From Motacilla alba alba (Eukaryota > Chordata > Aves > Passeriformes > Motacillidae): a stretch of 64,000 nt of DNA. The notes beneath the pieces are model-generated. The model worked only from the letters and a program-made list of their open reading frames with translations, was not told the DNA's origin and ran no database searches. The position numbers and the translations under genes are program-made. Where the stretch lies: the NCBI RefSeq assembly GCF_015832195.1, contig NC_052027.1:15682149-15746148 (forward strand), given 5' to 3'. Below are positions 29,883-42,288 of the stretch, piece after piece; the stretch's first letter is position 1; the number at the start of each line of letters is the position of its first letter.

Positions 29883-32800
29883 AGGCATTTCACTTCTGTT
29901 CCAAGGCTGCAAGTTACTGACATTTAAAGGCAAAAAAATCTGCATTACTGGAAACGTTGGAAGTTAAAAGTAGTCCTCCATCTTTTAATTCTCTGAAGAG
30001 CTACAAAGTCAGGACTGAAAAAAGGATTTTCTGGAAGCAGTCAAACGAGACCACTTCTGCAGGTGAGACTTCTACAAATAAATGAGATGGCTGGGGGAAA
30101 ATAAAGTCTAAGCAATGGAAGACACAAGACATTAGATGCAACACATGTACTAAAGGCTGCTGTAAAAACAGCAGCTCACCATGCTGCACCTCTGGAAAAT
30201 CACCATGGTGTTCCCACGCAAAAGAGGCCACTCTGGGACCAGTTTTACCCACAATACACGTCTGTAGTTCATTTACCTGATGAATCTAAATTGCACAGTC
30301 TGTCTCCTGTGATTTCAGCCTCCTTCAACTTATCCTGATTAGTCTTCCCAGCACTTCTTACTCAGTGGTTCAGATTGGCAGCCCCTAACTCGAGGGGTTA
30401 GTAATTGTGTGGAGTGGCTCGGTGCATACCTGAGAGGAACAATTACACAGAGTCCTCTGGCACAAAGGCAGGCACTGGCTGAGGTGAATGCAGTGACAAA
30501 GGTACAGGAAAAAACAAAGCCTACTCATGCCAGTGTAACTGATGGCAGAAGCTGAGTCACCAGAGTCCAACAGGTAATTTCAGCATGGACGGCGAAAATC
30601 TGCAGAAAAGGACAATATAAATCCAGCTACACTTACAGCACATGGGTTTATTTGCCAGAGAAATTTAGCGTTCCACAGCAACTGTCTAAAAAAAGTTTGC
30701 ATCACTGAAAATGCCAACTTTTGCTCTTGTAATTATGGCACACCAATACTATTTTTAGTTTGGTTTGATGAGGATCCCTATATTTGTAGAAAGGACTGCT
30801 TTGACCAATAACGCAGTTACTTCCTTTCTCTGCAAGGGGTGAAAGGACTGTTTTAAAATAACCCTTTCACACATAAGTAGACAAAATAATTTAAATAAAA
30901 ACTGATTAGATAAGACTACTAATTAACCCATTTGTCATCAACCCATCTGTTACCAACCAATTTGGTCAATTCATTAGGAAGAAGTGCCTCATTACATTTA
31001 GCACAGATTATGAGAAGGAAGCTTTAACACTATAAGGCAACAGAAAACCTTCCTTCCTTCCTTGTGGAAAAAGTTCCTAGTTGCCTAGAAAATCAATTAG
31101 CAGCACAGGCAGTTCAGTAGATCATTTACTCCATCTTTTGGCAGAACAAAGGAGTGCAATGAAATGGGGTTCCTTCTTCCCCTCCCACTCCCCCAGTGCT
31201 GGAAACTCAGAGTGCTGTAGGTACAAAAGGCCCCATGGCATTGCTCCTCCCACAGGAGCAAAGCTCATCACTGAGTATCTCTCATTCAGAAAATGAAAAT
31301 AGATGCCAAATAGTGATTTCTTGCATAAAAGGATGCTGCTTAAAAGCATCAAGTCTCAGCTAAGATCTTCATGCAACAGAACTGGTAGAGACTGGAAGGT
31401 TCCAGGCTCCAGGCCCAGGAGGTCTCTCTGTTCTCCCTGAAGTTGCCAAAAATTATTGCTACTTAATTAATTTGAATAAAAATGTCCATATCTAAAATAA
31501 GAAAGTCAGAACATATTTAAAGCACCTTGAAAAGAAATGTAAATGAAGAAATATTTGGAGAAGCATGAAAATATTACTGCAGCTGAAGAAAGTAGCCTCA
31601 TTCATTAGTCACTGGTGATATTTCCTTCCTACCAGCGTTTCAGTAACAGCTATAAAAACACAAAACAACAGTCAAAACCACAGAATTATTACAATTAAAC
31701 ATATAGTGGTGCTCTTTTTTTCAGCTGTAGAAAATAAATAGAAGGCTGACAGAACAAGCAAACAATTAAGACAGCATTTTGAGCATGGTCTTATGAACAG
31801 CTTTAAAACATGAAGACAATACCCAGCTCTATTAACATCACAAAAGCTCTGAAAAAAAAATGGCTAAGGTAAGAATAACTTCTCTGTTGTGGGAAATACT
31901 TCCATATAACTATTAAAATGACACTGCTGTTATTTTTGCTGCTGTAATATGGCATTGCTTCAGGCACATGAGCATTATGTGCAGTAATGTAACCCATGAT
32001 TACAGGAAGCAGATAAATGGTCTCACATGCAGCTATTTCCCAGTATTCCTCATTTGAAAAACACTTTTTTTTTCCCAGTTACTGTAAGACAAAAACATTA
32101 AGAGAGTCTTATTCACAAATCCATTTATAGAAATACAAAAATTGAATGCTCCAGTAGGAAGCTAAATTTTTGGACTGTTCTCAGAACTCCTGATTATCAC
32201 AAAGTAGCCCTAAATTTGCAACACAAAAACCTGGGAGAGAAATATTCAGGAGAGGAGCAGAAACCACATCAATCAACTGAATTCCAATTCCAGCTTGATC
32301 CCTGACTGCACCTTACAGCTCCTGACAGGGAGTAAATTTGAGGAGCCCAAAATTTCACTAGGCTTTTCCTGTAATTTTAGGAAAAATGCAAAATTCTGTA
32401 GAGAAATTCATACTTGACTGAAAACTGTTTACACAATCACACCTTAGGGGAGAAGAAACACTTTGTACTTCACAACTATAAATCAGATCATATAAATAGA
32501 AAAAAAAATGCAGAGCCTCGCAGGTATTGCCAGTAAAGAGCAAAGCATACTTGTACAAATGAAGGTCACAAATAACAGCTTAGTTAAATCACTCAAATAT
32601 GATTACATTTTGAGTCAAATAAAAAAAATTCTCTTCACACCGAGAAATAAATTATATAATTAGAAGCAATCTAATAAACTCTTCATTACTATAAGAGGTC
32701 AAGCATTAATTAACAAAATTAATTTCACTTGTTTTGTGTTGGAGGATACAACCTGTAAAATCTTGTACAACAGGAGTAAAAGAGGACCCAGATCTGGCAG

Positions 32801-35800
32801 AAAAACATGCAGAGGACAAGGGAATCCAATGGCTAAGCAAACCAACATCTGAAGGGGCAGCACTCAGGGAGAGAGGAAGGTAGAGATACAGAAAGGGAAA
32901 GGAAAGGTAGGGAAAAATAACAGAAAATAATAAACTGTCTGCAGGATAATCAGGTTAAAGCCATTAAAACACCTCAACTGTGCTGAAACACAGCAGTTGT
33001 GAAAAATGACCCAGAGATGCACAAAAAGGCAAGGAGATATCCTCAAATTCCCCAGGAAAGAAATCAAATGCCTCCAGTTAGGGAAAGATCAACACCATTT
33101 CAAAGCATGAAAGATAATTTCAGTTCATCCAAGGCAAAGCCAGACACACACACATGCATACAAGTGTTGCTCAGTTTTTACTCTTAGGAATCACTGGTTT
33201 TTATTAAAAAGGCTGAGCTGGCTCTTCAGTATCCAGTGCCACTTGTTGATGCCTTGTACTTCACAAAGCTTTTTTGCAGGTCACTTGGGTTAAAAGGAAA
33301 CTTAGTGAGAGCATGAATTCTGCTCAGAATCTGACAGTTGATCTGTTGACTTTGAGAAATATTTCTGTCATGCCTTAATTTTGCATTTCATTTCAAATTA
33401 GGAGCCCTGAAGGGCAGGTTTAATCAGAAAGTCTGACTGGCTACATTTGCCAGGACAGTACATCCTCATGATGCCAGTGAATTATCCCCAGCCCTTTTAA
33501 TTTGGGTTTAAAAAAAGTATTTGGATAATACCTATAGCATGCTAAAATCCATAATCAGTAAATGGAAAAGGGAACTGATTTTTTCCATCATAGAATTGCA
33601 GCTAACTAATCCGCAGAATGTTCTGCATCTTTATGTTGGCTAATTTTACTGCCTCTCAAACATGAGGGCTTTGCTGTCACTTCCACAGATACATGTTCCA
33701 GATAAATTTAAATGAGGAGCAAATTAGAAAGTTATCATTTAGGAAAAATTCCTGCCAACTGTCGTGTTTTTACCATATGCAAACCATACATTGCTGACCT
33801 AGCTCACCTCTCCCTCATTTTTCCTGCCTTTCAGATTCCCACAAACAGTCACAATTCCTTCCCATTCTTGCACAAATTTAGCAAACATCTGTCTGTACAC
33901 CCATCTATCACTGTGTCACCAACTGCAGAGCAAATCCAAGCACCCTGCAGTCTGACCACACCCCACCAAGGTGGGCAATGCAGAGCCAGGGTGCAAAATC
34001 AGGCCAAGTAGCAGCTTGGTTGCAGGGGCACAGGTCTCAGGCCAGCTCAAGCACATCAGGTGCTGAAAACCAGGATGAATCCAGCCCTCTGACAGCTGAG
34101 CTGGTAGCAGGGCCAGCTACACTGGCTTTAGCTTGGCTTTTTTCAGAAATCAAACTCCTGTTTACATGCAGGCTGAAAAGGTCCAGCCCTGAAAGGGATG
34201 CAGGTTTTTAAACTTTGAAAGCTCTCTTTTTTCTTTTTTTTTTTTCTTCCTCAGCCCCTTTTCCATGTCTTACTTACTTCTCTGATAATGTAATTTTGTC
34301 AGCTCTGTAGTGGTGAAATGCCCTGATCAGAGGTCAAGTTCTAGTTGCTTTATCTGCAGAGTCATGCTGCAACAGTTCAATCACTTGGAGTCACACCACC
34401 TCTCCACTTACTGCCTTGGCTTTGCCCTCCAGGAATGAGTGGATAACAGTTTCTCTGCTGAAATTCAGGTGCTTTTAAATAGATCTGTCAGGATCTGAAC
34501 AGTTCTTGAGAAGAAAGTCCAAAGAATTTCACATTTGTTTTCAACTTTCCACCATTAACAAGCTGAATCCAGCCACTTTGGGGCTCACTCAGAGGGAGCG
34601 CTCAGTTTTCCTGCCTGTTCACAAGCAGCACAGCTTTGCAGGTTTGATTCTGCTCTTGCTTTTAAAAATGTAGCAGTAAGATGAAGTAAGAAAATAAGAC
34701 TGGGTAGATGAAGCAAAGAGAACAAGATACAACAGCATTGCTAACGCAGGCAAACTCACAGGGAAAAAGTCACTTTATGTGGACTCACGAGACTTCCTCT
34801 GGTTCTACATTAATGTGCTTTGCTGCCTTTGCCAGCTCTCAGGCACCAATGTGTCTCCCAGACTCTTGCACCCCTGTCTTGCATTGCTCATGAAGCCTGA
34901 CAGCTCAGCATTTTGTAGATCTGGATTTCCATCTCATGTTTGAATGTTTTTCCCACCTGAATACCCAGCTACAGCTCTACCAAGTTGAGTGTGTTTAACT
35001 ATTTTTATCACATGTTTTCAGGTCCCTGGGCAATAAAACAAGACAAAACAACAGCTACCACCCATGTCCCCCTAACCCAAGGCAACAGTCTGGTTTTCTT
35101 GCAATTTTGCCCCTCACCACCCCTGCTTGTCTTCTCACTCATTCTCTTTCTATACCTGCTGGATGTCAATGTGGCTTTTCAAATAAAGAAAACAAACTCT
35201 TGTCTAGTTCACAGATTCTCTGAAAACAGTAAGAAGTTTGTTGTTGAATTTGAAGCTAAGGAATTTCTTTGTTCCCCAATATCCATAGACAAAGAAGCCA
35301 AAGTATTAATTCAGTTCAACAACCCTTCAGTAGTTTTGATACAGTAATAGTCTTGGTTTATTAATTTAAAAAATAAATAAACAGAAGAAATAACTAGTGA
35401 GAAGAGGAATTATTAAATATTTTGATATCTGCACTCTACTTCTACTACATAAATCATCCAAGAGTCACACCTTGAGAAAGAAAGAAGCCCAGGAAAAACC
35501 AAACACTTACCAGAAGTGATACTTTTCATGTTAACTGCCCAAGTCATCAAATCAAAGTTCAGAAGAAATATTTTGTGTTGACAGCTTGAATTGAATGCTC
35601 AGCCATATACTCCATTCTTCTCTACATATATATAAATAGGAAGCACAGGGGAAGTGCAATTGTGCAAAACAAGCTTTTTTGAGCATACAGAAAGTGTCAG
35701 GATGATAAACCACATAAGCACAGAATTAAATCAAAGTTAATGGCCACTAGCTGGTATTTAACTTACTTTCATTTCTCTTTTCTTTTCATTTTTCCACCTA

Positions 35801-38800
35801 GCCTGCTCAGCTAATAAAATTGCCATTATAAGGGAGAAGCAAAGGCACAATTCAATGCTACATCAATTATTATGACTTTATTGTGACATACTGGCATTCA
35901 GCTGATCCCAGAAGGCTATACTGATGCCTTGGATGCAATTAATTTTTGATTGATCTAACTCACTCTAATACTGCATGTAAAATGTTCATAGACATTTGAA
36001 TAATTCTATTATATGTAGGAGATTGCTGCACAGAGATCATTTGAAATTAATTGCCAAGTTATTTTAGTAAATGTAAAACACCATTCTAGTCCTATTGTGG
36101 TAACAGTTATGTAATTGCTTTACAAAGTAAACTAATGAAATAAATGAACTCTGACTAATATGTGGCATAACAGGGCTGAAGAGTGAAATGACAGTGTAGA
36201 TATCCTATCTACCTCTCCAGGGCTGGGGCTGGTGAGTCAACCTTTCCATTACAGAAGTGAATGAGAGAAGAATGACCTCATAAAAAGGGTTTTGTCCCAC
36301 TGGCTGCAGGTGAACTTAGCGGGGGCTACTTCTAAGAGCAGTTAGAAGATGATTACTCAATACCCAGAGTGTTTGCAAAACCTGGGGATAAAGAAACCTT
36401 CATTATCCCAAGGGGTCGCCTCAGTTTGTTTTGTGTGTGTGTGATGGGTTTTTCTCAGAGCTGTGTAACACTATCTGCTGCACACAGAAAGTGAATTCCA
36501 CATTTGAAGCTGCTGGCTGTCTCCCAGTTAAATCACAGGCACATCCAGTTCAGAGAAGCTTTGAAATCCACCACTGAGACTTTCACACGAGCCAGGTAAT
36601 GGAAGGATTGAGGAGCTGGCTTTTAGCAAGAAGGGTAAGAGTCTGAATCTCTGCAAGTCAGGACCTGGAGAAAGCAACTTCAAAGGTAAAGCAGAAACCA
36701 GGCACAAGAGAGGTTTTACAGGCACAGGGGAGAGGTGCTCATTCCTGGGAGCTGCAGTCTCTGACTGTCCCTCTCTGACTGCACCCATGCTCCCAATCAT
36801 TCCTCCAAAGCAGGGAAATACAACACTGGGATATTTTCAGTAGGGTCAGTAGCTCAGAGAGCCACAGGTGCCAACGCAGCCATTGTCAAACATCAACTCT
36901 TACCTCTGGAAGTTGCTTCCAAGGATGTCACAGCACATTCTGCCCTCAGAAAATGTTCATTAGAAACTACAAGTTGAAATGATTAGTAAAAATAGAGAAA
37001 TGGCAACATGAAGTGGACAAAAAATTATTACTTAAATTATTTTTGTCCCTGACACACGAAGGCCATCATCCCAAGGAAGAGTTAAGAAAGAAGCTACCCC
37101 AGTTACAGCCAGCCCAAGGCTGGGATGGGAATCCAAGTCAGTTCAGATTAGCAATAGGGTGAGGAGGATTAACCACAGCTTAGTGCAGGGTGAGATCCCC
37201 TAACATCTCATATGGATTGCGTTAGCTAAAAATGAAACCTAAGAGCAAATGAAAATCGTTACAGGAGTTTAAAAAACCTCAGTCACATGCCTCCAGCACA
37301 CTGCCTGTAAAATCACTGGCAACACTGAAAATGTGGCAAGGAGGGTGAAAAAAGGAAGACATGGAGGAGATGAGGTGGAAATTCTATCACAAAGAAACAG
37401 CTCCACCTTATGTTTGAGCAGCAGGAGCATTTTGTTCAAACTTACCTTCCAAACACACACGTGAGGGGAAATCCAGCTAACACGGCCCATAAAACAATGG
37501 CCAAAAAGGCAACTTAGCAGCATCTTTGCTCTGGAGTTATTTTTTCCACTCCAGTGTTTGCAGTATTACTGGTGGTAATAACTATGCTCTCCACAAAACA
37601 GATGTTGTGTCATGACCTCTTTACTTTTCCAGGCTGAATTCAATGCCAGCAGTGAATTTCCTAGTGACAAAACAATGTTATGTTCAGCTGCAGTATTTTT
37701 TCATCTAATTCACAGCTGCAGGGGAAGAAAAATCCAAATAACCAGTCACAACCTTTCATAAACTGTTAAAAGTAATCAGGGAACTAGTTCCAGGTAGTAT
37801 ATCTCAATTCAGGTGACAGAATCAATTTACTATTGGAAAATTATATTTGCTAAGCAAATGGGTTTGATCCTTTTTTTTCCAGGCTTTACTTTAGCAACAG
37901 ATGATTTCTAAAACTTAAGAACTTAAATTCTTGCCCCAAATAAGAAGGTATTTTTTAAAAGAACTGAGATGTGCTCTTTATTTGCCGTGATCAGGCAAAC
38001 ACATTCTTACCTTGAGCACAAAGATTTAAACCCAGAATTGGGTGGTGAAGTAACCAATGATGTCTAAACCTTTTATTGAGTGCTGCCCATGGACTTTGCT
38101 CAAATAACACAGGACTGAGCTGAAGGATCAGCTGGAACATGCATGAAAACCTTTCACAATTAAACACACAGAAAGTATCTCCTTGGGATCCCTTGGGGTC
38201 CCATGGCTGCTACAGCAAAGGAACAAGAAGGAAAACAGTGATGGCACCAAACAGGGGAGCAAGGACACACAGCTACATAGGGGGCAATTATTTTTGTTGG
38301 GTTTTTTTTTTGCCAAGATAGTGCTGTTGGCAAAGGTTGGCAGTCAGGGCATCAAAGAACCAGAGTGCACCATTCTGGAGCCAGCCAGGGAAGGAGAGGG
38401 GGAGGACATACAACAAAATATTTCCCTCATGTAGAAATTAAGAAACCTGAAGCACTTTATAAAAATCAGTCTTGATTTGACAAAATCAATACAGTTCAGC
38501 AGATGAACTCCATACAATTTCTCAAGCACTCCTCCAAAAAAGAAGGAAAAGTTAAGTCACTCCACATGCACACCCGGGAAGCAGCACATTTGACATACAA
38601 GCAGTGTACCTTCTGCCCATCAGGAGCAGCAGGGCACCATCCCCTTGGCCAAAGTCAGTCACAAGCCCTTTATCTCATCCTGCCTTTGTACAAGTTGTCA
38701 CAGTCACCAAGATCCCGTGCACCCTGCCACAACATAAACATTAAGGAAACAAACCCCAAACATGCAGTTTTACAAATTATTTCAAAGGTGAATTTGCAAG

Positions 38801-38968
38801 CTACTTCTGGCATTCCATAAGAAATGGTCCCCAGGAACTGCTACTTTAATAAATATTTATGAATACATCAGTACAAACTGGATTCCAGTGATGTTTAATG
38901 CTTGCTATGCAGTAACAGACATGTTTTCTTTGGTCTGTGATCTTCTAACACAGGCACAGATTTGTTTG

Positions 38969-38982
38969 ACACACACACACAC
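38969..38982. repeat. (AC)7 microsatellite
   Basis: A perfect AC run in AT-rich non-coding DNA. Confidence 0.9.
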
Positions 38983-39980
38983 GTATTTACCAGGGTGAAT
39001 GCATCTGGCAGGCAGTGCAGGCTGTCATAACCCAAACAACATCAGCACAAATGCAACAAATGGCACAGAAATCAATCAAGGTTTTGATATGTTGATACAA
39101 TTATTCTTGTTAGCGGCCAGGTGATTTATTGATAAGTGAGATATGTAATCAAAACTGTTATTAATTGCAGTGCCAAAGATTAGAGGAACTGCAGGAGGAA
39201 TGTAATGACTTGCTCAAGTTCTGCATGAGCAGCTTTCACTTACATTTATGCTTTTTTTTCTGTTTTAGACTGTAAGGCTCATTTAACTTTCTTCCTTCAC
39301 AGAGCTTTTTTTTGTAATCAAGGGATGTCTTCAGCTAATATTCTGTGGCAGTGGCATTCTTTGTAAATTCATATGTCATCACTGTTGCTTGTCATTTCTA
39401 ATGACAGAGAAATACTTGGTTATCATTGAAGAAAAATTACAGTATCATTACTTGCATTATTTTTTAATTTGATGAAGCTATTCACTGAGCAAACCTCCCA
39501 CCTTTCTCAGGCATTAATTTAATCCAGGCACAAAGTTCTTGCTCCTTTTTTTTTGCCAATATTCCAGCCAATAAAGCTCAAATAATGCTATGATCTGCTT
39601 ATGTCTGTTCTCCATTTGCTCGTTACGCACTCGTTCCACTTTTCCCCTTCAAGAAGCAGATAACTTTATATTTGGTACAAATAATTGTTACAGTAGTGTT
39701 CTAATACAGCCAGGAAAAAACAGTAACTACCAATAATTATCCTGTTTCCTTGGCACACACTGATCACAGAAGTCTTTGCTCTGAACTTTGGTAGCTTGTA
39801 CAGAAAAAATGCTTCTCATGGTTAAGATATCTGATATTGTGACTACACTACAGATGCCTCTACCATTTTTTTCCTTTATTCTAATGAGAGGTATTCCTTT
39901 TACAGTCAGTCTTAAAAATAGTAATTGTGCTTATCCACAGAAGTCATGGTTAACATCGAAAATCTGACAGATACACACTT

Positions 39981-40016
39981 GAGGGGAAGGAGGAAGGGAG
40001 GGAGAGAGGAAGGGAG
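39981..40016. repeat. Polypurine (G/A) tract
   Basis: Thirty-six bases of pure A and G on the plus strand, with several GGG runs spaced by A-rich linkers. Confidence 0.85.
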
Positions 40017-42200
40017 CTTTGATTAGCACAGACACAAGCCTCCTCTAACACTCAGCTGTACAGTCTTCCTTTCATTTTATCCCTACCCCACATGGATTGC
40101 ACTATTTCATTAGAAATTTTTCTTTCATGTATACATTAAATTCCACAATTCTCCAAACTCCTTACTGAAGTACTGTCAGTATTTAATGTTTTTCTGTTTC
40201 AAACCTCTTCCCTTCTGTTTTATTCATCTCGTCTGGAATCCCTCTGTAGCTACACACTTGCTTGAAATCAGCATCATCCTCATCACTACACTGAGCTACT
40301 TCTCCCCAAGCCAATCATGCTGGTAGCATCATCCTGTAAAATAAACCACAAGAATTTAACAGTGGATATTGTCTTACTATGTCTTTAATTCACTCTTTCA
40401 AGGTTTTATCTGAATCAATTAAAGCACTTCTTCCAATACTGGTCTTTGCATTTGGGTCTATTCTTAATCCTATTATTTATTCCTGATCCAAAGCACCACA
40501 AGCTCTTTCTACACTTGCAGCTGGTGGTACCTTTTCACACAAATGTAGTCCTGTATAATCCTTGGGGTCTGGGCCACGTGTCCCCAAATGGTGTTTGCAC
40601 TTCACCACTCCCTCAGCACACACCTTTCCTGGAAAACAGTAATTTCCTAGAATCTTCCATCACTTTTCAAAGGCTGAAATTTCCCCTCCTCAAGCAGAAA
40701 GGACAGTCCCTTTCTTTAAATTGCTTCTTCATTTACCCAAATTACTGTATATCATACACACTTCACTATGGTCAAAGAAAGCAGATCTGCAAATAATCAA
40801 TATTTACCATTTACCTTTGCTCATTCAAGACTGAGTCCATACTTAATACATTAAATTTTCTACTATTTAAATAGTGAATATTAAGTCATGCACGTCTAGT
40901 TGAAATCCAAACATTGTCAGTGCAAAACTCTTCTAATTTTTCATTTTAGTTCCAAATTCATTAAACTCAAAATCCACTGTGGTCTCTGGGGGGCTCCTGT
41001 GTGTGCACTCTGAGCTCCTGCAGGGGTGGCAGGTGTGGTGGCAGGGAAAGCACAGTCTGCAGCCCAGCCTCACTGCCCTGTACTCCCTGTGTCCACGCTC
41101 CCCAGCAGAGATCAGTGCTCCCACTCACACGGTGTGACAGCTGCTCGTGGCAGTGGCAGTTTTCCCTCTGTCTGCATCCACCTGCAATTTCTCCCATTTG
41201 TCCCACACGGATTAGCTGAAGAGAACTGGTGTAAGCCTTGGTACAAGGAAACTTGGGGAGAGATAGGAAACGTCTCTTCCACGTATTTTGGTATATCAAC
41301 ACCAAAGTGATCTGGACTGAACCAACAACCTCCCCTTCAGTCCCCTGGGCTGAGGTCTCTGGGCTAAATTCTGCACCAGCAAATCCAACCACGCCTTGCT
41401 CTTCCTGCAATGCTCTTTTCAAAGACCAGGAGACTCCTCAAGGAAGCTGAATTATCCAATCCACAATTCTGCCTCTAACTACAGCCCTGAAGCTGCTTAA
41501 GCTTTTTTCCACTGCCAAGTAACTGCACAGTGGAGGTTTTATTGGCTAGCCTTTTGTATGTCCTTCATCACATGCACTTCATCACAGATGCTGAACACAG
41601 GCTTTCTGCAGCACGCACCACTCTGCACTACTTTTATTCTGTTCTTCCACTTCCATTCTGTTCCTGTTCCTTTAATAATTCAACCTCAGCTTTCAAGTCC
41701 ACCTTTTCTTGCCCTGCAGAGACTAATTTTCCTTTTCCTAACTGTTACAGATTAAGTCAAATTGGTTGCAGCTCACCTCAAGGCCCATCCTGCAGCAACC
41801 TTAACGTTGCCTTAGATGTACTGCTCCCCTGACAGATTGCAAATGCCTTTTCAGCCCTCATCAATGCATCTTCAGCCATGAAAGCTTCCTGCTCCCACAC
41901 CAGAATATCTTTCAGGTGACCTACAACACTACATTTTCCTCTGGATGGGGAGAAATCCTTCCCTTTTCACCTCACCTGGTGAGCAGTCAGACCCAGCAGA
42001 ACACTGTGTACCTTGCATGCCCAGTTACCAAACCTGAACATATGTGTTTGTTTTCAGTTTCTGATTTTATTCTGCTTTTCTACTTCAGTTGTACCTTTCA
42101 CACCAAAAGACTTGGTTCACCTGCACTCCACAATTTTGCAATTCTTTCTCTGAGCTGTTTCATTCAGGCAGCTTTGGCCAACTGCAAATTGAATCCACAA

Positions 42201-42288
42201 GCAGGATATGATGCCCCTGCTCATGGCTCTGGACTAGGTGATCTTTAGAGGTCCCTCCCAACCCAAACTATTCCATGGTTCTGTGATA
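42201..42288 (+). mobile_element. CR1 LINE 3' end remnant
   Basis: A CR1 3' terminus: CTCTGGACTAGGTGATCTTT, then AGGTCCCTCCCAACCCAAAC and a CCATGGTTCTGTGA tail. Only about 90 bp is left. Confidence 0.88.

Noticed and set aside
40967..41422. 151-codon minus-strand frame
   Set aside because: It has no recognised family and no conserved motif. One frame of this length is expected by chance in a somewhat GC-rich patch.
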